A stretch of 64,000 nucleotides of DNA, from positions 1 through 64,000 of the forward strand of contig CAMLDW010000008.1 of the NCBI GenBank assembly GCA_946479035.1. The letters are read 5' to 3'. The stretch comes from an uncultured Chthonomonadaceae bacterium. GTDB lineage: Bacteria > Armatimonadota > Fimbriimonadia > Fimbriimonadales > Fimbriimonadaceae. Made by a program: the position numbers and the translations under genes. Position 1 is the stretch's first letter, and every line of letters begins with the position of its first letter. Positions 37,548 through 45,654 of the stretch are shown here, in pieces. The notes beneath the pieces are model-generated. The model made no database searches and was not told the origin of the DNA. It saw nothing but the letters and a program-made list of their open reading frames with translations.

Positions 37548-37919
37548 CTACGGCAGAGGAGGGTCATGGAACCCCTCGTCTTGCGAGGCAGCGTCCCGCT
37601 GCCGGAGATACCACGGTAGCCACAGCACAGACGCGCCAATGGAGCGCTTGTCGCCCTCCGCGAGCCCTTTCAGGCGCATTAGGTCGAGGTGGGCGGCTCG
37701 GCGCACTACGATGCCGAACCCAGCCCACACAAGACCCATCAAGAAGTCTTGTAGATTGTAGTAGTTGACCGACGGCTTCATCGCGAACCATGTCAAACCA
37801 AGGGCAATGAACCCGGCCCCTGCGACATAGAGCGACCATGCGCGCAAGAACTTTCTTCTGCGTTGCTGTGCAACGTGCAGAGCTCGCCGCGGATAAGGGG
37901 ACATTCGCATGGGGGTCAT
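37548..37919 (-). CDS. Small membrane protein, unknown function
   Basis: The protein has 123 residues and two hydrophobic segments (about 29-50, YVAGAGFIALGLTWFAM, and 57-75, DFLMGLVWAGFGIVV). The N-terminus is basic and the C-terminus hydrophilic, with LPWYLRQRDAASQDE. ATG 37919 overlaps the murJ stop as ATGA, implying coupled translation with murJ. I do not recognise the family; a role in envelope assembly is suggested only by the coupling. Confidence 0.6.
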   Translation of the reverse strand: MTPMRMSPYPRRALHVAQQRRRKFLRAWSLYVAGAGFIALGLTWFAMKPSVNYYNLQDFLMGLVWAGFGIVVRRAAHLDLMRLKGLAEGDKRSIGASVLWLPWYLRQRDAASQDEGFHDPPLP

Positions 37920-39481
37920 CGTCCGCGCCGCATGGCGCGGCTGACCGTCTCGGTCTCCGGCATCTTGAGCAGCTTTGCTGCGAAGTAGTACACCCACGCC
38001 GCGCAGGTCAGCACCAATAGCAGCACGAGCAGAAGTCCGAAGTTGTGGAACCTGCCGGTAAGGGCGGGGGTGAACTGCAGCGCCCCCCAGGCAAAGCCGG
38101 AAGCCGCCGCGCCCGCCACGAACGACTTGGCCGCGGTCGTGCCAATACTGGCCAGGTCGAGCTTGCACACTCCCTTGTCGACCGTCCAGAACATCAGCAC
38201 GGCCAAGAAGATCGCCGCGATCGAGGCCGCGATTGGCAGAGCCTGGAACCCGAGCCCTCTCTGCACGAACAGGTAGGAAACGAGCGCGAACACGCCCGTC
38301 GTGAGCGTGCCCATGATCACCGGCGGCCACGTGCGCTGTACTGAGAAATAGGCCCGCATCAAGGTCGGCTGCACGCACCAAGCCGCCACCCCTATCCCGA
38401 ACATCCGCAGGGCCGTCGCCGTGTTCTGGGCGTCCAGCAGCGTGAACTGGCCCCGCATATAGAGCGCGCGCACGATCGGGTCAGGCACGGCCATGAAGAG
38501 CAGCGCCACGGGCATGGAGAGGAAGATGACCGTCCGCAGCGACCTGTTGAGCTGCTGCCCATAGGCGTCCATCCGGCCCTGGGCGAAGTACTGCGACAGA
38601 ACGGGGAAGGCGGCCAGCGCAAGTGCCTGCCCGAACACGCCCAGCGGCGCCTGCATCAGCCGGTTCGCCTGCTCCATCGCCGAAAGGATGCCGGTCGGGT
38701 AGTACGAGGCGTAGGCGCGCAGGATCCACGCGAAGACCCCAGGCAGCGAGAGCCCCAGCACGACCGGCAGCATCAGCTTGAACACCTGCCGCACGCCCTC
38801 GTGCTTCAGGTCCCAGCTAAGACGGAACCGCGCTCCCATCCGGCGCATCACGATCAGAGGCACGACGATGTTGCCCAGGAACGCGCCGACCAGCGCGCCC
38901 CAGGACATCCCCATCACGCCCGGCACGACGAAGTTGCTGACAACCACCGCGCCGACGATGATGCCGATGTTGTAGATGTTGGGCGCCAGCCCTGGCACCG
39001 AGAACACGTGCCGCGCGTACAGCGTGCCCAGCATGACCCCGCCAATGAAGAACGCGAACTGGGCTGGCACGACGATTCGGCTCATCTGCGCGGCCAGGGA
39101 GACCATCTCGATCTTCGGGGCCAGCACGTGCATCATCGGCTCGGCAAAGACCCACGAGATGCCGATGAACACGAGCACGACGGCCGACATCACCGTCACG
39201 ACCACGCTGAACAGGTGCCAGGCATCGTCTTCGCGGTTCGTGTGCAGGTACTCGGTAAACACGGGGATGAACGCCGAGCTCAGCGCCCCGCCGGCGATCA
39301 GATAGAACAGCAGGTCCGGGATCTGGAAGCTGGCGTAATACGCGTCGGTGTAGGCCGTCTGACCGAACTTTGCGGTGATCACCATGTCCCGCACGAAGCC
39401 CAGGACGCGGCTCAGAAACAGGCTCGCGACCATGATCCCGCCCGCGCGGGCGACGTTCGGCACGTTCGGGCTCTCGGACAC
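37916..39481 (-). CDS. murJ: Lipid II flippase MurJ (MviN)
   Basis: This 521-residue MOP-superfamily transporter has about fourteen membrane segments. It moves lipid II to the outer face of the inner membrane for peptidoglycan synthesis. Landmarks are SRVLGFVRDMVITAKFG at the N-terminus, AYYASFQIPDLLFYLIAGGA, FIPVFTEYL, and the family Arg/Glu residues in later helices. GTG 39481 has CATAAT eight bases upstream and no Shine-Dalgarno. The 3' end overlaps a small membrane gene (ATGA). Confidence 0.95.
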   Translation of the reverse strand: MSESPNVPNVARAGGIMVASLFLSRVLGFVRDMVITAKFGQTAYTDAYYASFQIPDLLFYLIAGGALSSAFIPVFTEYLHTNREDDAWHLFSVVVTVMSAVVLVFIGISWVFAEPMMHVLAPKIEMVSLAAQMSRIVVPAQFAFFIGGVMLGTLYARHVFSVPGLAPNIYNIGIIVGAVVVSNFVVPGVMGMSWGALVGAFLGNIVVPLIVMRRMGARFRLSWDLKHEGVRQVFKLMLPVVLGLSLPGVFAWILRAYASYYPTGILSAMEQANRLMQAPLGVFGQALALAAFPVLSQYFAQGRMDAYGQQLNRSLRTVIFLSMPVALLFMAVPDPIVRALYMRGQFTLLDAQNTATALRMFGIGVAAWCVQPTLMRAYFSVQRTWPPVIMGTLTTGVFALVSYLFVQRGLGFQALPIAASIAAIFLAVLMFWTVDKGVCKLDLASIGTTAAKSFVAGAAASGFAWGALQFTPALTGRFHNFGLLLVLLLVLTCAAWVYYFAAKLLKMPETETVSRAMRRGR

Positions 39482-39489
39482 GACGCCCC

Positions 39490-39495
39490 ATTATG
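39490..39495 (-). promoter_or_regulatory. -10-like hexamer CATAAT, 8 nt before murJ GTG
   Basis: CATAAT, eight bases, GTG 39481. No Shine-Dalgarno sequence. A further GC-rich hairpin (about 39511-39545) lies just upstream. Confidence 0.45.
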
Positions 39496-39579
39496 CGGCC
39501 TCACAGATTGAAGCGGCGGCCCCGGCCCTAAGGCCGAGACCGCCGCGCTCCGGGTGGTCGAGGTGCAGAAAAAATGGCC

Positions 39580-39606
39580 AAAAAATGGCTTCGGCCTTAA
39601 CAAGCC
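39580..39606 (-). terminator. Intrinsic terminator downstream of the first-position thioredoxin
   Basis: On the minus strand GGCTT and AAGCC form a stem around a ten-base loop, followed immediately by ATTTTTT. A second T6 run lies just beyond. It ends the two-gene thioredoxin transcript. Confidence 0.65.
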
Positions 39607-39610
39607 GCCC

Positions 39611-39922
39611 TTAGAGGTGCTTCTTGATCAGGTCCGCGATCCGCGCCTTGGGGGCAGCACCGACCATGCGGTCGACCTCTTGGCCGCCCTTGAAGACCAG
39701 CAGCGCAGGGATGCTCATGACCCCGTACTTGCCGGCGACGTCCGAGTTGGCGTCCACGTCTACTTTGACTACCTTCGCCTTGCCCTCGAGCTCCCGCGCC
39801 AGCTCGTTCACAGCCGGCTCGATCATGTGGCACGGGCCGCACCACTCGGCGGAGAAGTCCACAAGGACCGGCACCGGGGAGTCGAGCACCTCCTTCTGGA
39901 AGTCGATGGTCGTCGCGTTCAT
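39611..39922 (-). CDS. trxA: Thioredoxin (copy 1)
   Basis: This 103-residue thioredoxin has the active site WCGPC in FSAEWCGPCHM and the cis-Pro segment MSIPALLVFKGG. It reduces protein disulfides using electrons from thioredoxin reductase, which is encoded at 56005-56931. It lies 58 bp downstream of a second thioredoxin gene on the same strand. A segment of about 18 residues (YGVMSIPALLVFKGGQEV) is identical in both, and the DNA there is also nearly identical. ATG 39922 was chosen over an upstream extension. Confidence 0.93.
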   Translation of the reverse strand: MNATTIDFQKEVLDSPVPVLVDFSAEWCGPCHMIEPAVNELARELEGKAKVVKVDVDANSDVAGKYGVMSIPALLVFKGGQEVDRMVGAAPKARIADLIKKHL

Positions 39923-39980
39923 GCCCTTATAAGTCTCGCCCGTGGGGAAAGGTTCACGGGGGCCCAAGACTGGCGGCTCG

Positions 39981-40304
39981 TCAGACGTGCCGCTCGACGA
40001 GCGCCTTGATGTGGTCCTTGGGGCCCGCGCCCACCATGCGGTCGACCTCCTGGCCCCCCTTGAAGACCAGCAGGGCTGGGATGCTCATGACCCCGTACCG
40101 GGAGGCTAGGTCACCGTCGGTGTCTACGTCGACCTTGAAGACCTTCGCTTTGCCGGCAAGTTCACCGGCAATGGCCTCGACATGGGGGGCTATCGCCATG
40201 CAGGGGCCGCACCAGGTCGCCCAGAAGTCCACCAGGACAGGCACGTCGGACTGGAGCACCTCCTTCTCGAAATCGGCGGTGGACAAGGCGAGATTGGCAC
40301 CCAT
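39981..40304 (-). CDS. trxA: Thioredoxin (copy 2)
   Basis: This 107-residue thioredoxin has WCGPC in FWATWCGPCMA. It is upstream of copy 1 and probably transcribed first. The two differ around the N-terminus and alpha-2 (HVEAIAGELAGKAKVFKVDV here). This copy has Ala-Ile after the active site, whereas copy 1 has His-Met-Ile. Upstream, a short inverted motif (40322-40338) lies 18-34 bp before the start. Confidence 0.93.
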   Translation of the reverse strand: MGANLALSTADFEKEVLQSDVPVLVDFWATWCGPCMAIAPHVEAIAGELAGKAKVFKVDVDTDGDLASRYGVMSIPALLVFKGGQEVDRMVGAGPKDHIKALVERHV

Positions 40305-40321
40305 TTTGAGTAGAATTCTCC

Positions 40322-40338
40322 GTAGGTTCGAGCCTAGG
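40322..40338. repeat. Copy 2 of the short inverted motif, GTAGG-TTCGAG-CCTAGG
   Basis: TAGG and CCTA arms flank TTCGAG. It is located upstream of the thioredoxin pair. See the similar sites at 11717 and 44760. Confidence 0.35.
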
Positions 40339-40453
40339 CCCGAGCGGGCTCAGGTATACCACAAGGTTGAAATCCGTCCCGGACGGTGTAACCAGTCGGC
40401 CTGCGAGGGCCGTCCGAACTATAGCGAGCAATCATCGCGCGAGGAAACGAGAC

Positions 40454-41242
40454 TTGAAGACTTCTAACGTTTTATTGGCACTGGCTGTGTGCAGCGGCCT
40501 GGCGATCCTGGCGGTCGCGCAAGAGTCCCAGCCGCAGGACCGGCCCAGCAAGCCCGCTGAGACCAAGCTTGTCGGCGTCAACATCCTCGACACCGGGATG
40601 TCGATCCTCAGCAGGTTCGGCTCTCCTGACCAGATCCAGGCGCTGACGGTCGGCTCAGGTGGCGTCGGTCCTGGCGGCGGCTTTGGCGGCGGTGGTGCTG
40701 CCGGTGGCGGCGGCGCAATGGCCAGCGGTGTGGCCGGAGGAGGCCCCGGATCTTCGGCAGACGCCCGGTGGTACGGCGACCCGTTCGGCTTTCAGACCCC
40801 AATCGACCAGCAGCGAGCTGGCGCTGGCCCTGGCGCAGTAGGGGGCAAGAACCTTCCTGGTGTTGGGGGCCCTGGCGGTGCTGGGGGCGCAGCTGGCGGC
40901 AGCAGTACTGCGGACGCCAACCGAATCCTCTATACCCGGTGGGTCTACAAGCGCGGCGCGAGCCGGTACGCTTTTGTTCTCGACAAGTTCAACCGCGTCG
41001 TGCAGATCGAGGCCGTCGGACTCGGTGACGCCAGAGTCGGCACCTCCCGAGGCATCCACTTCGGCTCGTCCTTTGCGGACGTCGTCAGGGCCTACAACGT
41101 GCCCGACGCCTACGAGATCAGCGGCGACAGCATCGTCGTCCGCTACCTCGTCCGCGACCACGTCGCCTTCCGGCTCTCGCGGCTCAAAGCGAAAGAGCCG
41201 CACAAAGTGACCGGCATCGTGGTGGCCGCAGGCAAGGCATAA
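40454..41242 (+). CDS. Exported glycine-rich protein
   Basis: This protein of about 262 residues has a signal peptide (MKTSNVLLALAVCSGLAILA). A Gly-rich central region spans about 78-160, interrupted by SADARWYGDPFGFQ. A C-terminal domain contains YTRWVYKRGASRYAFVLDKF and GIHFGSSFADVVRAY, of the type seen in exported proteins with a periplasmic fold. I chose TTG 40454, which starts at the signal peptide after GAGGAAACGAG; the longer upstream frame is unlikely. The TAA stop lies within the CATAAT of the primase gene. The function is unknown. Confidence 0.6.
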   Translation: MKTSNVLLALAVCSGLAILAVAQESQPQDRPSKPAETKLVGVNILDTGMSILSRFGSPDQIQALTVGSGGVGPGGGFGGGGAAGGGGAMASGVAGGGPGSSADARWYGDPFGFQTPIDQQRAGAGPGAVGGKNLPGVGGPGGAGGAAGGSSTADANRILYTRWVYKRGASRYAFVLDKFNRVVQIEAVGLGDARVGTSRGIHFGSSFADVVRAYNVPDAYEISGDSIVVRYLVRDHVAFRLSRLKAKEPHKVTGIVVAAGKA

Positions 41243-41243
41243 T
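41238..41243 (+). promoter_or_regulatory. -10-like hexamer CATAAT overlapping the upstream stop, 6 nt before dnaG GTG
   Basis: CATAAT contains the upstream TAA stop, followed by six bases and GTG 41250. There is no Shine-Dalgarno sequence. The stop codon contributes part of the match. Confidence 0.4.
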
Positions 41244-41249
41244 GGCTCC

Positions 41250-43028
41250 GTGGCCGATGAGAGAGACCTCGTCCGTTCCAGGACCGATATTGTCGATCTC
41301 ATCGGCCAGCGAGTCAGGCTAAAGAAGTCAGGAAGGAACTGGACGGGTCTCTGTCCCTTTCACGAGGACAGGAACCCGTCTTTCTCTGTCAGCCCTGAGA
41401 TCGGGCGCTACAAGTGCTGGTCGTGCGGCGCCTCCGGCGACGTCTTCACCTGGGTCATGAACACCCAGGGCGTCGAGTTTCGCGACGCCCTGGAGATCCT
41501 CGCCAAGGCGGCAGGGGTCGAGCTGACGCGGGGCCCAAAACAGGACAAGTCCAAGCGACAGGCGATGGCCGACGCGATGGCGGTGGCCCAGGCGTTCTTT
41601 CGCGCACAGCTCAACGAGTCGCGCACAGCGCTCGAGTACTGCGAACGCCGCAGCCTGACCGAGGAGGTGCGCGACGTGTGGGAGATCGGGTTTGCCCCGG
41701 ACATTGGCGAGGCGCTCGCGGCCGAGCTCAAGCGGCGCGGCTTCCGGCTGGCGGACTGCGTCGAGCTCTTCCTGGTCGACGGCAACGAGCAGAACGGGTA
41801 CGGCGACCGCTTCCGGGGAAGGCTCATCTTCCCGATCCGCGACGACCAGGGGAACCTCGTGGCCTTCGGCGGGCGCGTGATCGGCGAAGGCATACCGAAG
41901 TACATCAATTCCTCCGACACCCCGCTCTTCAGCAAAGGCAAGACGCTCTACGGCATGTACAGGGCCAAGGAGGCCGTGCGCAAGCTGCGGCAGGCCGTGT
42001 TGGTCGAAGGGTATCTGGACGTGATCGCCTGCCACAGGGCGGGGGTCACGAACGCGGTCGCGACGCTCGGCACCGCGATGGGCGAGCAGCACGTCAAGAG
42101 GCTGGCGCTCTGGAGCGACGAGGTCGTCGTGCTCTACGACAGCGACGAGGCGGGCCAAAAGGCCGCAGAAAGGGCCACAGAGCTGCTTGCGCAGGGCGGC
42201 CTACGCTCGAAGGTGGCGCTCATGCCGCAGGGGCAAGACCCCGACACGCTCTTGCGCGAGAAGGGCCCGGAGGCGGTCCGGGCGGCGGTCAGCAAAGGCA
42301 TCGAGCCGATCGAGTTCCTCCTTCAGCAGATCGGCTCGCGCTACCGCACCGACCAGGAGGAGTACTGGCAGGACGCGACGGCTGCGCTGGCCAACCTCAA
42401 AAGCCCGTTGGAGGTCGAGCGGTACCTAATGCCCCTCGCGGCGCGGTACCCCTTCATGCGCGACCCGGAGCGTGCCGCAAAGGCCCTGCGGCTCATGGTC
42501 CGCAAAGCCGCCAAGAAGCCGGACAGGCAACGGAGCCCCGGCCAAGAGGCCGTGCGGTCGAAGCCGGTCGTCATGCCCCCGCCTTTGGAGGCCGCCACGT
42601 TCCGGGCGCTCGCCGACCCGGACACGCGCAGTCAGGCGTGGGTCGTGTGCCAGGACGAGTCGTTCTTCATCACCGAGTCTGGGCGCAGGCTCTCGCGAGC
42701 GGTGACGGCGGCCAGGGCGCTGGTCGAGCCGAGCTCCCCGGTCCAAGAGTTATTGGAGGCGATCGAGGACGATGCCGACCGGGAGCTCTTCGCGGCCGTG
42801 CTCATGCAGGAGGACGCCCCGCTCGACCTCAGCAAGATGGAGGACGTAAGAGAAAGGCTGGCGCGCCGGAAGGAGGAGATTGACTTGCGCTCCCGGCCCG
42901 GGGAAGAGGAACGGACCGACGAGGAGCTTCGCAGCCTGGATTCCCGTCTTAAGGAACTGAAAGGCGCAAAACCGCTGGAAAAACCAGAAGAAAAGGGCCT
43001 AGAAACGCAGCCCGGTCCTTTTGTATAA
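41250..43028 (+). CDS. dnaG: DNA primase
   Basis: This 592-residue primase synthesises RNA primers at replication forks. The N-terminal CHC2 zinc finger uses C35, H38, C56 and C59. The Toprim domain carries VLVEGYLDVIACHRAG and ALWSDEVVVLYDSDEAG. The C-terminal helicase-binding region is present but diverged. The start GTG 41250 has no Shine-Dalgarno and a -10-like box immediately upstream. A sigma factor gene follows by 38 bp, the usual dnaG-rpoD order; rpsU is absent. Confidence 0.96.
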   Translation: MADERDLVRSRTDIVDLIGQRVRLKKSGRNWTGLCPFHEDRNPSFSVSPEIGRYKCWSCGASGDVFTWVMNTQGVEFRDALEILAKAAGVELTRGPKQDKSKRQAMADAMAVAQAFFRAQLNESRTALEYCERRSLTEEVRDVWEIGFAPDIGEALAAELKRRGFRLADCVELFLVDGNEQNGYGDRFRGRLIFPIRDDQGNLVAFGGRVIGEGIPKYINSSDTPLFSKGKTLYGMYRAKEAVRKLRQAVLVEGYLDVIACHRAGVTNAVATLGTAMGEQHVKRLALWSDEVVVLYDSDEAGQKAAERATELLAQGGLRSKVALMPQGQDPDTLLREKGPEAVRAAVSKGIEPIEFLLQQIGSRYRTDQEEYWQDATAALANLKSPLEVERYLMPLAARYPFMRDPERAAKALRLMVRKAAKKPDRQRSPGQEAVRSKPVVMPPPLEAATFRALADPDTRSQAWVVCQDESFFITESGRRLSRAVTAARALVEPSSPVQELLEAIEDDADRELFAAVLMQEDAPLDLSKMEDVRERLARRKEEIDLRSRPGEEERTDEELRSLDSRLKELKGAKPLEKPEEKGLETQPGPFV

Positions 43029-43066
43029 CGCAGAGCAGTTGCGCCGGCGCGTCGTGGGTAGGTCGG

Positions 43067-43969
43067 ATGCTCGAGCAAGCACATCGTTTGTCAGTGCCGT
43101 TGAGGCGGAGACTGGTCAGAGGGCCCTCTACCGAGCCCTCCCGCACGGACGACCCCCTGCACTCCTGGCTGGCCAAGATCGGCCAGATCCCGCTGCTGAC
43201 GAGCGAACAGGAGGTGTGCGCGGCCCAGGCGATGGAGGCAGGGTGCGAGCAGAGCCGCCGGCTCCTGATCGAGGCGAACCTCAGGCTGGTCGTCAGCATC
43301 GCAAAGAAGTACGTGGGACGCGGCATCCCTCTGCACGACCTGATCCAGGAAGGGAACGTCGGCCTGATGCGCGCCACCGACAAGTACGACTGGCGCCGCG
43401 GCTGCCGCTTCAGCACCTATGCGACCTGGTGGATCCGGCAGTCGGTCATCCGCGCCATCACCGAGCAGTCGCGCACGATCCGCCTGCCGATGCACGTCGC
43501 CGAGAGCCTAGTGGACGTGCTCAAGGTCACCGCGCACCTGAAGCAGGAGCTCGGGCGCGAGCCGACCTTGGACGAGATCGCGCAAAAGGCAGGAGTGACG
43601 CAGAAGAAGCTGTGCGAGGTGCTGCGCTCGACCCCCGACGCGATCTCGCTCGACACCCCGGTCGGTGACGGCTCGGACGGCACGATCGCGGACATGGTCG
43701 CCGACGTCGGGGACAATGACGAGTTCGACTGCGTGCTCAAGACGCTCAAGGACTCGTGCGTGCGCGAGGCGGTGCAGAGCCTGCCGGAGCGCGAGCGAAA
43801 CGTGCTGCTGCTCCGTTACGGGCTGATGGGCGACGACGCGCGCACGCTGGAAGAGGTCGCCAAAGAGATGGGGCTGACCCGCGAGAGGGTGCGCCAGCTC
43901 GAAAAGCGCGCGCTCACCAAGCTCAAGAGCCCCGAACTGACGCGGCGGCTCCGGGCCTACTGGGACTGA
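43067..43969 (+). CDS. rpoD: RNA polymerase sigma factor, RpoD/SigA family
   Basis: This 300-residue sigma-70 factor has region 1.2 (DPLHSWLAKIGQIPLLTSEQE), 2 (LIQEGNVGLMRATDKYDWRR, then FSTYATWWIRQSVIRAI), 3 (LDEIAQKAGVTQKKL) and 4 (PERERNVLLLRYGLMGDD and LTRERVRQLEKRALTKL). Region 1.1 and the non-conserved region are missing, so it is far shorter than typical RpoD. Its place after dnaG suggests the primary sigma factor, but a group 2 role cannot be excluded. Its last 13 bp overlap the convergent phosphatase gene. Confidence 0.9.
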   Translation: MLEQAHRLSVPLRRRLVRGPSTEPSRTDDPLHSWLAKIGQIPLLTSEQEVCAAQAMEAGCEQSRRLLIEANLRLVVSIAKKYVGRGIPLHDLIQEGNVGLMRATDKYDWRRGCRFSTYATWWIRQSVIRAITEQSRTIRLPMHVAESLVDVLKVTAHLKQELGREPTLDEIAQKAGVTQKKLCEVLRSTPDAISLDTPVGDGSDGTIADMVADVGDNDEFDCVLKTLKDSCVREAVQSLPERERNVLLLRYGLMGDDARTLEEVAKEMGLTRERVRQLEKRALTKLKSPELTRRLRAYWD

Positions 43970-44736
43970 ACAGCGCCGAACGGCCAGCCGCTATCCGGCG
44001 GGAAGAACCCAAACGTGCGGCAGCGCACGGGGCGCGTCCAAAGCGCGTCCTCCCAGAGCGAGCCGTCCATCTCCCTGACCTCGGCGCCGACCTCCCGCGC
44101 GATCACGACCCCCGCGGCCGCGTCGTACATCCGCACGCCGTTGGTGAGCAGCGCGCGCATGCCGCCGCGCGCGAAGATCCCGGCCTCGACCACGAACGAG
44201 CCGAGGTGGCGCACCTTGCCCGGCAGGTCGTTCTTGTTCGCCATCCTGACGTCGCCGAACACGACGAGCTCGTACGGTTCGATCCTTCCGGACTTGACCT
44301 TGGGCAGGCGGGAGCCGTTGAGGTAGGCGCCTTGCCCGTTGATCGCGGTAAAGGTCCAACCCATCTCTGGGATGCAGATCGCGCCGAACTGCACGGCCCC
44401 CTCTGCAAAGTAGGCGGCGGTGACACCCCAGAGCGGCTGGCCAAAAGCGAAGTTGGAAGTGCCGTCGATAGGGTCGAGCAGCCAGAGGCCCTTTTCGTTC
44501 GGCGCCTCGTACCCGAGCTCCTCGCCCCACACGGGCGCGCCCGGGGTCATGGCGGCGATGCGCTCGCGCAAGAGGGTCTCGACTGTGCGATCGGCGTCGG
44601 TGACGATGCTGCCGTCCGGCTTGATCTCCCTTTTCATGCCCGGACGGATATCGAGGGCCTTCTTCGCGCCGTCTCGGCAGGCTTTTTCGATGTCGCCCAA
44701 GAGGGCGGCGAAATCGGGCACGGCCCAGTATGGCAC
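43957..44736 (-). CDS. Inositol-monophosphatase-family phosphatase
   Basis: This 259-residue Mg-dependent phosphatase has the metal sites WGEE (71-73) and DPIDGTSNF (88-96), and the C-terminal YDAAAGVVIAREVGAEV. It could act on inositol phosphate, histidinol phosphate or another sugar phosphate. Its start is uncertain: ATG 44736 opens the frame, but CATACT lies just upstream of a GTG (MPDF) six codons later. It converges on rpoD with a 13-bp overlap. Confidence 0.88.
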   Translation of the reverse strand: MPYWAVPDFAALLGDIEKACRDGAKKALDIRPGMKREIKPDGSIVTDADRTVETLLRERIAAMTPGAPVWGEELGYEAPNEKGLWLLDPIDGTSNFAFGQPLWGVTAAYFAEGAVQFGAICIPEMGWTFTAINGQGAYLNGSRLPKVKSGRIEPYELVVFGDVRMANKNDLPGKVRHLGSFVVEAGIFARGGMRALLTNGVRMYDAAAGVVIAREVGAEVREMDGSLWEDALWTRPVRCRTFGFFPPDSGWPFGAVQSQ

Positions 44737-44759
44737 CCGCTCGGCGGGGGTCCTGCTGA

Positions 44760-44777
44760 GCCTGGTTTGAGCCTAGG
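44760..44777. repeat. Copy 3 of the short inverted motif, CCTGG-TTTGAG-CCTAGG
   Basis: Third occurrence of the TAGG/CCTA-like motif, upstream of the phosphatase gene and just before the tRNA gene. Confidence 0.35.
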
Positions 44778-44800
44778 ATGGGGTATCTTTGTGTGCCCGA

Positions 44801-44875
44801 GCGGGAATAGCTCAGTGGTAGAGCATCTCGTTGCCAACGAGAGGGTCGCGAGTTCGAATCTCGTTTCCCGCTCCA
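44801..44875 (+). tRNA. tRNA-Gly (anticodon GCC)
   Basis: The cloverleaf is complete: acceptor GCGGGAA/TTCCCGC; D-arm GCTC...GAGC; anticodon stem TCTCG/CGAGA around the loop TTGCCAA, giving anticodon GCC; T-arm with GTTCGAATC; and encoded CCA at the 3' end (44873-44875). T-rich sequence follows. Confidence 0.96.
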
Positions 44876-44946
44876 GTTTTGTTTAAGGGTCCTGCGAGCG
44901 TAAGTCGTGGTGCGCCGTCGCCGCTGACGGGGCTGTATTCGACCTG

Positions 44947-45654
44947 CTAGCTCCCGAAGATCGCGTCGGCGGCCATGACGGTGCGCTCGGCGCCGCCGTG
45001 GCGGCAAACCAGCTCGCCGTTCGGGCCGATCCGGAGCGCTTCGGCAAGCTCGCCCGTCGGAAGGCGGTAGCGCTTGCCTGGGGTCGCGTCAAGCTCCATC
45101 CAGACCGGTGCGAGGACGGACCAGTCGTCGGGCTCGGGCAGTTGTGCGATCCGTGCGATGACCTCGTGCGCGAGCGCGCGCGGGTCGAGCTTGGTCCCTC
45201 GCTCGATATAGACCGAGGTCGCCGCGTCCGCGAGCTCTGGTGGAAACGCCGACTGGTTCACGTTCACTCCGACGCCAACGACGGGGACCTTGCCGAGCCT
45301 CTGCGATGGCAGCAGCTCCGTCAAGACGCCGCCGAGCTTCCGCGCGCCGACTACTACGTCGTTCGGCCAGCGCACCTGGGCACTGAGCGCGTCCGCGACC
45401 GCAACGGCGATTGCCATTCCGAGCAGCCACGGCCTTGCGTGCCCAGCGTAGCTTCGAAAAACGAGCGACATCGTGAGCGAGTCGCCCGCCGAGCTGACCC
45501 ACGTGCGGCCGAAACGCCCGCGGCCCCCGGCCTGATGGTCGGCGAACACGACGCCGGGGCAGTCGGGAGCGTCAAGAAGCGAGGCGGCGACGTTCTGCGT
45601 GGACGTCACGGTGCCCTGCTCCAGCCACGGGCCTTCGTCGAGCGGGGATCTCAT
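44947..45654 (-). CDS. birA: Biotin-[acetyl-CoA carboxylase] ligase
   Basis: This 235-residue monofunctional biotin protein ligase attaches biotin to the carboxyl carrier protein. It has the nucleotide-binding GRGRFGRTW (45-52), the VRWPNDVVV segment and KLGGVLTEL. The N-terminal helix-turn-helix of E. coli BirA is missing, so it should not be the biotin repressor. The ATG overlaps the nadC stop (ATGA). It is the last gene of the mcsB operon. Confidence 0.93.
   Translation of the reverse strand: MRSPLDEGPWLEQGTVTSTQNVAASLLDAPDCPGVVFADHQAGGRGRFGRTWVSSAGDSLTMSLVFRSYAGHARPWLLGMAIAVAVADALSAQVRWPNDVVVGARKLGGVLTELLPSQRLGKVPVVGVGVNVNQSAFPPELADAATSVYIERGTKLDPRALAHEVIARIAQLPEPDDWSVLAPVWMELDATPGKRYRLPTGELAEALRIGPNGELVCRHGGAERTVMAADAIFGS

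Noticed and set aside
41414..42883. 489-codon plus-strand frame inside dnaG
   Set aside because: It is a frame-shifted shadow of dnaG with Gly/Arg/Ala-rich translation. The dnaG frame carries all primase motifs.
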